A stretch of 64,000 bases of DNA. Source: Arctopsyche grandis. Its lineage: Eukaryota; Arthropoda; Insecta; Trichoptera; Hydropsychidae. Positions 33,990-44,760 of the stretch are shown one piece after another; the first letter of the stretch is position 1, and each line of letters opens with the position of its first letter. The position numbers and the translations under genes are program-made. The stretch spans positions 21,419,839-21,483,838 of the forward strand of contig NC_135356.1 of NCBI RefSeq assembly GCF_051622035.1. The letters are read 5' to 3'. Under the pieces are notes generated by a model. The model was not told the origin of the DNA and ran no database searches. It saw only the letters and a program-made list of their open reading frames with translations.

Positions 33990-34125
33990 ATGTAGCGATA
34001 GGCCCGATGAAAATTTCATCGGGTGTATGTATTATAAGTAAAAACCACCTACCTACCTACATATAAACAATATAAAAATGTATTTATTTAAATTAAATTA
34101 AAATAATTTTCAATAGAGCTAAATG
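33990..34125 (-). mobile_element. Helitron-like 3' end, uninterrupted copy
   Basis: On the minus strand: TTTATATGTAGGTAGGTAGG, TTTTTACTTATAATACATAC, then CCCGATGAAATTTTCATCGG hairpin. CTTATAAT is present once, giving the empty site for the MITE pair at 18377-18710. Confidence 0.6.
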
Positions 34126-34165
34126 CATGTGTATTTTCAAAGAGGAAATGTCGATACACACAATA

Positions 34166-34169
<4 letters not shown>

Positions 34170-34258
<89 letters not shown>
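34170..34258. repeat. (TA)n microsatellite
   Basis: About 45 TA units. Other long tracts lie at 14803-14886, 15100-15172, 33238-33305, 55778-56017 and 58745-58818; open frames of alternating Tyr-Ile there are artefacts. Confidence 0.9.
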
Positions 34259-34261
<3 letters not shown>

Positions 34262-34686
34262 TTTTTTCTTGATTCATTACATACATTAAACCTTACAAAG
34301 TCTCTTTCGAAATTATATATTAGATTATGATGTCACCCGTCGCTCGGGCTGACGTCGCACACATCAAACGCTCCAAACCCTCCCCCCCTTCCCCGTTTCC
34401 CCGCGTCTCCTCGACCACTTGACTCTAATTAGCTGTCTCCACGCTTCCGTCACAAACATATGTATATTATCTTTATTTTTACACGTTTCAAAAAAAAAAA
34501 TGTTTTGTAGATCAATATTGACGAATTCGAAAAAAATTTAGATGGGAGTGGGGGAGATACATATGTAAGTTCAGCGCTCCGGTACTTCTTTTTAAAATAC
34601 TATACCACTGTCTGTCGTATATTTATCCAAGTATTTCCACTGTTCTATTCTTTCTACTATCACTTGTCCATATCCCGTTCTATCTA

Positions 34687-35091
34687 ATGCCTAATAGAAA
34701 AATTTCCAACCATTTTCCAATTCAAAATCTTCTTTGGCTACAATCTCGTACAACATTTTGCAAGTTTCCAAACGTCATATCCAAAGCATATCATAAAATT
34801 CCATTCATAGTTAAAATGCCTTGTATAAAGCAGCCCATTAATAAAATTATTTTTGGTCGCCATACACAATCTGGAGAACAAGTAACGAAATCCGATGTAT
34901 TTTTTAAGCAAAAGGCCAATAAACTTCACACGCATCCTTCTCAGAATGCATTAACTTATACGCAATCCCAAAACGCACTTCAGAGGATGGCAATCTTTTG
35001 CGAAATTTATCTAAAAATTTACGGCATTGGAATCGTGTACATATGTATGTATGTATCTATATCGAAAATCCTTCAAACACTAAGTAAGTAA
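34687..35091 (+). CDS. Unrecognised 134-codon ORF
   Basis: A Lys/Asn/Gln-rich frame (VISKAYHKIPFIVKMPCIKQ, then FGRHTQSGEQVTKSDVFFKQ) open for 134 codons in AT-rich DNA, ending in microsatellite. No signal peptide, domain or splice partner is visible. Its tail (YICMYVSISKILQ) is microsatellite. It could be chance or part of a decayed element together with 33425-33649. Confidence 0.2.
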   Translation: MPNRKISNHFPIQNLLWLQSRTTFCKFPNVISKAYHKIPFIVKMPCIKQPINKIIFGRHTQSGEQVTKSDVFFKQKANKLHTHPSQNALTYTQSQNALQRMAIFCEIYLKIYGIGIVYICMYVSISKILQTLSK

Positions 35092-36000
35092 TAAACGATC
35101 AAAAGATTATCGTTATCAATATGTGTCAAATGAAAAAAGAAATAACAAGAATTGACTAAATACATATTTACATAGTTAGTTGGGCTAAAGTCTCTTGTGT
35201 TACGATTAATTTTAATTTCACGCAGACTCAATCATACCAACTTACAATTTAAATAAACACATTTTCATATATGGAAATATAAATTTCAATTACGTCCAAA
35301 CTACAAGAATGACATCTTCAACATGTTTATGATCAACTAATATGCTTTATGTAGATAATATCTGTCTACATATTTGTATATATGTATAAATAATATGGGT
35401 GTTTATGATGTTTTAGATTTATATTTATGTACATATAATCATTATGATTTATATCTCACATATACATAAATATATAATCATATATGATTTATGTATATAT
35501 ACATATATACATAAATCATATATGTACATATATGATTTATGTATATATAGTTGTATATAGCATACGAGTTACAAACACATCTAAATATAAAAGTTAAAAT
35601 AAAACCTAAAATTTCAAAAAAAACGTAGTCCTTTCTAGCTTAAAATATGTATATGTATTTAATATCAGGTTTGTTCAAATATATTGTATTTTTATTAAGC
35701 CGAAAGGTTAAGGATCGCTGTCACGCAAAATTCGCATCGCCATTACCTCCAATATCCCATGAATATTACATGAACCTCTCGTTGTGCCTTGGGTCATTAT
35801 CATTAAATTTGACACAGATGGTAGAATTAAAAAAAAAATGAACACTCGCATTTCCGCCCTTATGCAATGCAGTTTAAGTCATAAAACAAGTATCGTATTA
35901 AAATATCAAAACCATGACGATAATTTATTAAATAAACTTAGTGATATATTTACTTTTTTTGTCTTTTTAACGCTAAATTTACCTACTAAAGCTTAACCAA
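35092..36000. other. Intergenic, no recognised feature
   Basis: AT-rich with TATATACATAAATCATATA-type inverted microsatellite at about 35450-35550. Short frames at 35647 and 35784 have no recognisable content. Confidence 0.35.
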
Positions 36001-36007
36001 TGTAACC

Positions 36008-36240
36008 AGTGCGATGCGGTGCAAACGATCGACAAGCGCCAGACAGACTGAACCACAGATTAACGACACGTGTACCTTATGCGTGCGCACTGCTCGCACT
36101 TACACTAAGCGAAATCTACCTGTGCAATCTATCATTCGTGAAGTTGAGAATTGCGTTTAAAGCAGCCATCCAGTTAATCTGTGGTTCAGTCTGTCTGGCG
36201 CTTGTCGATCGTTTGCACCAAACCCAACCAGTGATGTCCC
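36008..36240. mobile_element. Palindromic MITE family 4, copy 1
   Basis: GTGCAAACGATCGACAAGCG at about 36018 is the complement of the right end at about 36220. Arms include CCAGACAGACTGAACCACAG. The same family at 49026-49316 has longer arms. Confidence 0.65.
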
Positions 36241-36429
36241 GAGACTATGTGCCATCTTCTTAAGAGATATGGTTGAAATGAATATTTTTTTCATAATTAT
36301 GATATCATAGAGGGTTTGATATTGATAGGGGTTAGGCTTTTTTTTAGAGAATGTCTGGTGTAGAATATGAGCTCAATAGGTCACTGTTCGAAGAAGAGTA
36401 TCTTTAAAAGCTTACAAAAGTCATATAGT

Positions 36430-36567
36430 TTTTCATATCTTCGTCTAAATTGTGGTATCAAAATATACCGACCAACACGAAGATATAGAAAAATCGCGCG
36501 ATTTTAAAAACAGATATATCTCCGTATCTCGAGCCAATCAAATATTTTTATTACCAGATTCGTGTTC
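36430..36567 (-). repeat. Inverted copy of the window-start repeat
   Basis: Complement of bases 1-103: ATAGAAAAATCGCGCGATTT at 36485 and TTATTACCAGATTCGTGTTC near 36550. Family unknown. Confidence 0.55.
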
Positions 36568-39500
36568 ACTGGGCATAGATCTATAAGAAAAGTCATATCT
36601 CTTCTCTGAACCATTTTTCGTGTCGAACAGTGTAATTATACTTATATATGTACATATTGCTCATACATATCTTGAAAATGACTCTGACTAGATTGTCTTG
36701 CAAGTAGATTGGATCATAGTTTTAAATATCGAAACCTAGAGGGCGCCACATGCACTATTGAATGAGGAAACAAATTTGTCGCGAAATATCGATTCAACTT
36801 TCAAACGCCTACGTCTCGTCATTACCCAAGCGATTAAATTTTGCAACTGATACGAATTGGTGACCCGCTATTTATTAAAAGAAAACGAAAATGTCAAACG
36901 GATTCTGCAAAACAGCGCTTGCCCAATGTTCTGTTTATGTACATATGTACAATATATGATATGAGTTTATATGTAGTACCCGGCGTCGCCCGATTATACA
37001 TATTCACATTTATAAATAACTTGTTTTTAAGGCCAAAGAGTGTGTAACCGAATGATTTTGGATTGAGAAGATTGGGCGACCCAGAAAGGATTGGAAGATC
37101 TATAAAAGGCTGGGTCTCCGGTTGGAGCAAATTCCAATCGCAGTTGAAAATGTGTTCTCGTAACTGATTTGACTTTGGGACTCCAAGTCGATTTTGAAAA
37201 CATGGCAAAGTTTCAAAGCGATCGGAAGAATGCTTAGAAAAGGCTTGTTAAAAAATTGGAAAAGAAGAAAAATAACACAGATTTGTTTAAGAATTATTAA
37301 TAGTTTTATAGTTCCTGACCCTGATTTGTGATGATTTTAATCTCCAAACTTACTTCAAAAGTACAGCGTACTCTCGATTATACGGATGCGGATTGTACAG
37401 CTTGCGGGTTATCCGTGTTTGAAATAAATTCTTTTTTTTTTTTTTTTTGAACGAGACTACATAATAATGAGTAGATTTTGAGCATTGGTTGATCAGTGGG
37501 ATTTATTCATTAGATGTGTATTTTTATTTGTTTATTTAATTATTTTTTGCATTCAATTATAATCTCTTACAAACTCGCAAAACAATTTGATTTCTGGTCT
37601 TATAACTTGTAACATTAGGCAAATTTTTACCGCCTAATGTTTACAAGTTTAAGTCAACGAATAGACCAAGGTGTCATATCATCATTGAAACGGCTTTACT
37701 GTGCTGATCTTCTAAAAACTTTTGCTGAGGAAAATGATGATTAGATCAAATGCTAATCATGGGCCTCGAAACTAAAACTTTTTGCTCAAAGCCGACATAC
37801 ATACATACATGGAATCATAAAAACCTCGAATTTTATAAAATTCGGAAACCGTTATTTTCAGATAGCATTATTGCACCCAAATTGCTAAAATCACAATAAT
37901 AGTTAAAATGGTTTTCGTCTACAACTCGTGTGGATCACAATAATTGTCACTGCAGTTAACAATTGTGATCCACACAAGTCTCACTTTCACGCAAAAAATT
38001 TATTGTTCTCATTTTCCAAAAAATACACATCTCTTGGTGAATGTGGGGTAGTCTCAATCAAGTTCCTTTCGAATTGATATTTTTTATTCTAATTTTGTGT
38101 GTACATCCTTAATAGAAAAAATAGACTATGAGACTTTCACCTATTGTAAACTTGTGGTTTATTCAGGAAATTTATTAAAATTTTTACTCGCATTAGGAAA
38201 TAATTTCAGCGTCTAAGTTTGGACTAAGAAATTAAGAATACTAATATTATATTATCTCATAATTAACTAAAGCTCGAAAGTATTCTTACACGGTCGAAAT
38301 TCAAACGCCTATTCAATCGACAATATGATATAACGGAAGTTCACAATAATATTCACAATGTAGATTCTAGATACGCATAATCAGTTAACAATAACAAGTT
38401 ATATAATCGAGTGTGTTTGGATAGTTCAAAGTGGTCCATAGCGGCATCTTTCAGATCTTGATAAAGACGTCTAGTTAATTAGAGAGATGAATAAATTTCA
38501 AATAAAAATCTATGGTTTTGCAAATTCATAAGTACATACATACATATGTATGCACATATGTAGTTTTTACGTTACCGTTTTGGTAATTTGATTATTTTTG
38601 AAAGCGGCTAGATCAGTATTTCAGCACTGAAGATTAGGTCCTATGTATGTAGGTCCTATCTTGACAGATATCGATACGCTTCGTGATTGACCTTCGTGCT
38701 CTGAAAAATTCCAAAAAGGAAATCAATAAAATGATCTTTGCAGAAATTCCCATGAGTGACTGATGATTTAAAGCCATATTGTTTTATCTTTTAAAGTTAG
38801 ATTTGCAAATTAGCGGTCATTCCAAATGTGAACCTTTAGCAGGATGCTCAATATATGTATGTACATATATGTAATGCTACAGATTGATAGAATGTCCAAT
38901 AAAAGATTCCTGGTTCAACTCATACTTTGTGCACATCCTTTGGATTGGCTAAATAAGAGTTATCTAAATGCCCAATAGCACAATTAATCCAAATGGTAAA
39001 TGGATTATTTCATACATTGCGATCGCGCAAACGATAATCTTTGCCACAAAAATCGCGAATACTAAATATCTGGCACTCGAGCTTAAGTTAGGATGAGGGT
39101 TCAAGTGGGTAGCTCTTGATGGATGGAATTTTCAGGTGCCAAATATTCCGTGATCAAGATCGGTTTGTTCAGAATAATCACTGAACCGATCCAAATAGCA
39201 CAGAATCACACCTCCGAAAGTAAAAATAAACTAAAAACCCATAGATGAAGGTATGTATGTAGAAAAACGTTCCACTGGGCTCAACTGTACAGCATAAGCA
39301 GACTTAGGGCGAAATTACACATAAATATGGGTTAAACCGTTATCGATCACTGTCAGGCAAGGATAAATACAAGGATACAATTTTACCGAAAACAATCCAG
39401 GGGGTCATTTTGGGGTGGAGCGTGCGGGGCGTTCCATGAACATGTGCAAGGCACGGCCCATTTTTTTCGCATGTTTAAAATTATCTAAAAAAAATCACGT

Positions 39501-39628
39501 GCCACGTGCATCACAAAAAATGGTTCACTATTGTCAACCTTTTTTGTTACTCTCTTGCTTTGGAGGATTGTGAACCATTTTTATGGGTAAATGCAACTTG
39601 GCCGCCGATCTCTGCTTATATGTTATAA
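36568..39628. other. Intergenic, mostly unrecognised; one hairpin and one repeat
   Basis: No gene seen. 37928-37978 forms a hairpin (GTGTGGATCACAAT ... ATTGTGATCCACAC). 39020-39230 is a copy of the repeat at 7180-7500. A CCCGGCGTCGCCCG word near 36980 recurs inverted near 51740 (GGGCGACGCCGAGT), suggesting another repeat family. Microsatellite near 37795 and 38535. Confidence 0.4.
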
Positions 39629-40104
39629 CCAGCAGCGTGGTCTAGTGGTTAATGTTGAATTATTTCGTACTTGATGTTACGAGTTCGATTCGCTGTCGAA
39701 GTCTCGCTGTTGGCCAGACCTTGGTTTGTCAAGGTCGATCGTTTCTTATCAGAATTTGCCAATTTTTCTGATTTTCATTGAAACGATTCCTGTAAAAATT
39801 GGCGTTTCCTTCCCAATTTTCTGTTGCGAACCTTTAGTTATTGTTATATCTTAGGTTTCGCCATATTGCTCACCATAGATGTCTCTGTGGTTGTTATCGA
39901 ATCTAAAAATTCGTATTGTTACATGAAAGTTATTCATTGTTATTTATCGTATTAATACGATGTTTGTAATATCTGACCATAGATGTCAGATATTGTTTAG
40001 ATTTACATGTATCTATGTAATAATTACGTGGACCAGGAAGGCGCATTTGAGGTTTACCTGTTAAGCCTTCCTGGTATATTTGTAAATAAATAAATAAATA
40101 ACAA
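39629..40104 (+). mobile_element. tRNA-derived SINE, copy 1
   Basis: The head has an A box (GTGGTCTAGTGGTTA at 39637) and a B box (GAGTTCGATTC at 39681) in tRNA spacing. The body continues with GGTCGATCGTTTC and AATTTGCCAATTTTTCTGAT and ends with CCAGGAAGGC ... GCCTTCCTGG, a 10-bp-stem hairpin, then (AAAT)n. The same body and tail are in 52690-53108. Confidence 0.75.
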
Positions 40105-41089
40105 TTTTGCAATACTCAAAACTAATCTCTTTTGAACTACGGCTCAATGTAGACAAAGATTTTTGATCCAATTATATATGCATTCCAAGTTTCTGAAATT
40201 ATCTAAGACAAGCGTACGTTTACCTCAACTGGCACGTGGTTTTCTGTGGACAGATTGGAATCTTGCTTTCACCGGTCCTCTTGTGTTTAATTCACCTCAG
40301 ACTTGCAATTTTAATAAACCCGATACTTTACAGATCATCTTCCTCTGGAAACTATCCAGTCTTTGCTTATCTGTTCCCAGACCTGAAACTCAAATTAATT
40401 AGTAAAAGCGGTCCAGTGACCCGTTTAACAGCCATTGCAGATCGACAACTTGACATTGATAAAGCACAAACGGTGCAACGTAGCCAATTGGTCTGCTCTA
40501 AATTTTGATTTGTTATCACTTGCATTGTGTTTGAACTCCCTTTGTTTCCAAAGAGTCTTCTAGAAATAATTTTTTCTGAATCGTTATCAAAATACAGAAT
40601 ATTAATATTTCAAATTGTACAAATGTAGAATATTCAAATTGGGAATAACCATGTGTCAAAACAAGGGGGACCAAAAGCACCCAATCTATTATACCCACTG
40701 ACAGATCTACCGCTTACTACGTTCTTACCGGTTCAATGATTATTCCGCACAAAGTGATCTCGCACACGCTAGTAAAATCTCAATCACGGATCATCTGGAA
40801 CCCTAAAATTCCATCTATCGAGAACCCACGCGAACTAACATACTAACGAGAACCCGAGTGCTAGATATTCCGTATTCGCGATTTTTGTGGCAACGATTGT
40901 CGTGTGCGCGATCGCAATGTGCGAAATATATCTTACATTTTGTTATCCTCAATTCAAATATTCACCACTATTATTATACTAATTATATTCTATATTTTGA
41001 CTGCCTACCAAACTACATATATTTATTATTCAAAATAATACACCCTGCTAGTAGTTTGCGTCGTTCTATCATATTATATATCTAATATG
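40105..41089. other. Intergenic with one inverted repeat copy
   Basis: 40700-40930 is a minus-strand copy of the 7180-7500 repeat (GAACCCGAGTGCTAGATATT, ATTCGCGATTTTTGTGG). No coding support for the frames at 40163 or 40236. Confidence 0.4.
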
Positions 41090-41285
41090 TAATTTCCAAA
41101 GAGACTTTGTAAGTATTGTTGGTAAAGAATCGAAAACAAGTCAGTTTCTATGAAGTTTGATTGGTTGAATATTTTTTTCGATTCAAATAAATTTAATAGA
41201 AAAACAAATGAATATTTACTATTAGATTCGCCATGTTTAAGCTTTTTATATTGCAAATACTGAGCGAAGCCGGGTAAAACAACTA
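41090..41285 (+). mobile_element. Helitron-like element (TC..CTAG family)
   Basis: From CTAATATGTAATTTCCAAAG to GAGCGAAGCCGGGTAAAACA, then ACTAG|T. Same family as 20048, 43410-44106 and 51188. Confidence 0.6.
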
Positions 41286-41865
41286 GTGTTCTATAATATA
41301 TAGCATATTATCGCACAAAATATAATGTGTGTTTATGTATGACTAATTTGTCATGAAAGTATAATATACAAGTCATAAACATGAATAACAAAAAATGAAT
41401 AACTTGTTAAAAAAATTATATACTTATATAATATAATACATATATTATAACATATCTAACTAACATAGCACAAAGTTACTATCATGAGCTTCCGTATGCT
41501 AGATTTTATGGGTTTCAATAATAAATAATTGAAATCGTCACACAACCATCACGATTGATTGTTGCATTTGTCGTTCGGAAAATTTCCACTTGGTGAGGAA
41601 AATTTTTAAATAATAACAAGTTTGGGCAAAAATACGGAAAAATTTCAAATCATCAATTGTGGTTTACCCATAAGTTTCGTACAGTGCACATAAATGATGC
41701 GTCACATAATGCCGTGTTCACACGTTCACTTTTCGTATTGTGAATACCTATTTGAATAATGTTGCGATTTAATTTTTTTAAATTTAATCGATCGATCGAG
41801 ATTGGTTGAGGTAGTTTTTGCGCACTATAATTCAGTTTGGATCCGGAAGAAAGATTTTTAATAAC

Positions 41866-42270
41866 ACTGAGCAACAAAAAAAATTACCAGAGCGGAGACT
41901 AACCAATCTTTACTTAGTTTGACCCACTGAATTCGAATATGATAATGATTTTAGTTGGTTGGTGATCGTTTACGAGATATGAGCGTTAAAAAAAATGCGC
42001 GGTTTTTACACTTTTTTGGCTTTTGCGGTCTTTAACTCAAAATCTAGTATTGTTGTGCTCAAAGTTAGTATTGGAATCAATAGTCAGATGTTTTTTCTAT
42101 TGATTGTGATTTTTTATTGTTTTAAAAAACTTATAACTAATTGTCTAGTGAATTTTAAAAGTCAAAAATATATATTTTTTTACGGATTTTTTCTCCGTGC
42201 TATTTTGCGTTTATTTGCCGATTTTTTTTATTTCACCACGTTTATAAGGATTGGTTTTCTATCCTAATTT
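41866..42270 (+). mobile_element. Foldback MITE family 5, left part
   Basis: AATAACACTGAGCAACAAAA at 41864 matches the complement of the right end at 45830-45850 (TTTTTGCTCAGTGTTATT), and GACCCAC ... ATATGATAATGATTTT matches as well. The interior (CTCAAAATCTAGTATTG, GTATTGGAATCAATAGTCAG) recurs at 45520-45600 and near 110-170. Either a single 4-kb element with long TIRs or two separate copies. Confidence 0.55.
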
Positions 42271-42419
42271 TTTTTTTTTATCTAAACGTACTAACTCGAG
42301 CGGTTTTTGCGTAAGAAAGACTTTCGTTCTGTTCCCGTATGCGTATAACAGAAGCGTTTATGCAAGCGAGATGGCAAGTCCGTCGCTTACGCGCGTGTGG
42401 TGGGTCTGTCATTTGCCGT

Positions 42420-42558
42420 TTCGCTTGCATCAACCTGGAGTCACAAATATCCAAGTCTGACCATCAGCATGACAGATAGACTCAGAATAAATTATTTTCA
42501 ATCGAGACCGACTCACCTCTCGGTGCTAGGGAAAAGACCAACCACCGAGCCATGCTGC
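42420..42558 (-). mobile_element. tRNA-derived SINE, head fragment
   Basis: On the minus strand it reads AGCAGCATGGCTCGGTGGTT, then GGTCTTTTCCCTAGCACCGA and GGTCAGACTTGGATATTTGT, the same as 52690-52815. The 3' half and tail are missing. Confidence 0.65.
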
Positions 42559-42769
42559 TAGCTAATATACATACATATCTACAATCGGGTCTGTCACAAA
42601 ACTGTAACGGAAAAGCCACATGTAACACAAACGATGTTTCAAAACTGATTAAACAAATCACAATCTTTCTCCTGAATCCAGCTGAAACATATTGCACAAA
42701 AACTACCCCAACGAGTCACTCGAGAATTCACCCCACAATGCGTGCATAATTCCAATCGGACTGTCACAG

Positions 42770-43142
42770 AACTGTAACTGTCATGAACACTCTGTCTCAT
42801 CATCCGATCGCTCGGAATCTCTCTCTCTCTCACATTCCAGATACCAAAGAGCATCGAAAAGTTATTATCGTAGAGCACAGTTCGATCATGAGAGTTATCC
42901 GAACGCGGCGTGCGACTTACTCGACCGATCTGGCCTACAATTCCGTCGCGTGTGGACAGGTTCTGACATTGCACGACTCTCTCCTCGACTCTTGACTTGT
43001 TGATTGTTGTCAGTGTCAGTTGTTGTTTGTCCGCGGTTCGAACAGCATGTGTGGAAACTAATATTGCCAATCCACCTGACCACGACAAGTCGGTTGCACA
43101 TCGGGCAAAATGAGCGCAATCGAAGACAGTCCCTCGCCAAAG
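42770..43142 (+). promoter_or_regulatory. GC-richer single-copy block with candidate alternative first exon of transporter 2
   Basis: 42700-43140 stands out by its balanced base composition, CpG content and lack of repeats. An ATG at 43110 in good context (GGGCAAAATGAGC) opens MSAIEDSPSPK and meets a donor, AAG|GTACAG, at 43143. This 33-nt exon ends in phase 0, so it could join directly to exon 3 of transporter 2 at 57584 (also phase 0). Initiator-like TCAGT pentamers lie at 43010 and 43016. The donor is not optimal and the intron would be 14.4 kb. Antisense frames here are probably shadows. Confidence 0.4.
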
Positions 43143-43409
43143 GTACAGGTTATTTATTACTTGCTGCCCTAAATAGATACCCCACTATCTGTCGGTTTCA
43201 ACGTGGTCTACATGCCCACAATATGGACGTGGATTTGTTGAATGAACTTAGCCTTCGTTTTTTAACATTGCTTGTGTACTTGGTGAATTTATTTTGTACT
43301 ATACTAAAGCAAAATCATAAAGTTTGATAACTATTATTGACATTGTAGATTGTTGCCGCTGTTGCTCTTTTACGTTGTAAAAAAAGAATACGTGAAGTTG
43401 CTGAAAAAT

Positions 43410-44106
43410 GTTTAGTATTTAATTAGTCATGTTTAAACGGTTTATATTACAAATACCGAGCGAAGCCGGGTAAAACCACTAGTCCTAATATATAATTTCG
43501 AAAGAGACCTAATATAATAATAATAAGAATCGAAAATAAATCAAAGTTACTATGACGATCGTTGAATATATTTTTTTTTTCTAATCAAATAAATTTTATA
43601 AAAAAACAAATGAATATTCACTATTAGATTAACCGTGTTTAAGCAGTTTATATTTTTTATTTTATTTATTGAAAAATCAACAGACAAGATGTACATAGAT
43701 ATGTATAAAAAAACAAATAGTAAATAAATAATATATGTAACATCCGAGTCCAATAATAGATTTTTACAAAAATGAAAAAGATAAATATAAGGAAAACAAA
43801 TTAAAAAGTAAAGAATAAAGGCATGACAAAATATATTACAATTATATTATATTATATTATATTATAATATTACAAATACCGAGCAAAGCTGGGTAAAGCT
43901 ACTAGTCTAATATATAATTTCGAAAGAGACTTAGTATGTATGTGTGTAAGTTTTGCTTTGTAGAATCCATGATGTTAAATTTAATAAAAAAATAAAATAA
44001 AACTATTTAAATAAATTTAATGAAATTTTTACTATTAGATTAGCCATGTTTAAGCGGTTTGCATATATATTAAAAATACCGAGCGAAGCCGGGTAAACCC
44101 ACTAGT
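43410..44106 (+). mobile_element. Head-to-tail tandem array of three Helitron-like copies
   Basis: Three ends GAGC(G/A)AAGC(C/T)GGGTAAA... lie at about 43460, 43880 and 44085. Two of them are followed at once by a new start: ACTAGT|CCTAATATATAATTTC at 43480 and ACTAGT|CTAATATATAATTTCG at 43905. The second copy carries a 220-bp insert (43640-43860) with a (TTTA)n edge that resembles a minus-strand LINE end. Confidence 0.65.
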
Positions 44107-44364
44107 TGACTATATTTTCGTCGTGGTGTAACCTTTTATCAGATTTTGAGAAAGAAATCCTTCTTCTTACATTTTTTTACAATATGTACTCTTGAAGAGC
44201 ATATTCGAATTCGAAAGTAGCCGGTTCGTCATGATTTCCAATTTTTTTTCAGTTTGCCATTTGTAATGTAATGTAGTGTTTATTTTTCTTTAAATAGCAT
44301 AACTTGCTTTTTTGCACCACGAAATTTTTTTATAAAAAGCAGTAGTATATTTAGTACACGTAAT

Positions 44365-44760
44365 ATTTATTTATTTATTGAAAAATGAACAGACAACAGA
44401 TGTAGAGATGTAACAAAATAACATCTCAGCCCAATTAGAGACTTTTACAAATTACATAAAATGGTACATAGAGATAAACAGATGAAAAAGAAAAGAATAA
44501 TAAGGCGAGGTAAGAAGAGGTATGTAAAAGCTAAAGCATGACTAAATAAAACAGTGTGACAGAACAGAAACAAAGTGAAATTTATAAAATATAAATATAA
44601 TAGAAATAGATTTATATGTATTACGTAGTTCCCATGGAAATAAATCAAAGAAAGAAATGATGATGATAATCTTGTACAGAAATGTCTCAATGATAAATTA
44701 GATTCTGGCAAATATGTGTATAAAAATAAATAACAGAACTAATAAAAATATTAAAAACAA
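44365..44760 (-). mobile_element. Probable LINE 3' end, minus strand
   Basis: TTTATTTATTTATTGAAAAAT on the left is a TAAATAAA tail on the minus strand. The next bases (AACAGACAACAGATGTAGAG) are shared with the insert at 43657. The 88-codon minus-strand frame here has no RT motif. Confidence 0.45.

Noticed and set aside
34738-34935. 65-codon minus-strand frame
   Set aside because: Shadow within AT-rich DNA; nothing recognisable.
39629-39700. A functional tRNA gene
   Set aside because: A and B box-like motifs are present, but the cloverleaf is not complete and the sequence continues into a SINE body shared with another copy.
42639-43088. 149-codon minus-strand frame in the GC-richer block
   Set aside because: No domain, no splice partner, and overlapping open frames on both strands are expected in higher-GC DNA; the + strand candidate exon fits the neighbour gene's phase.
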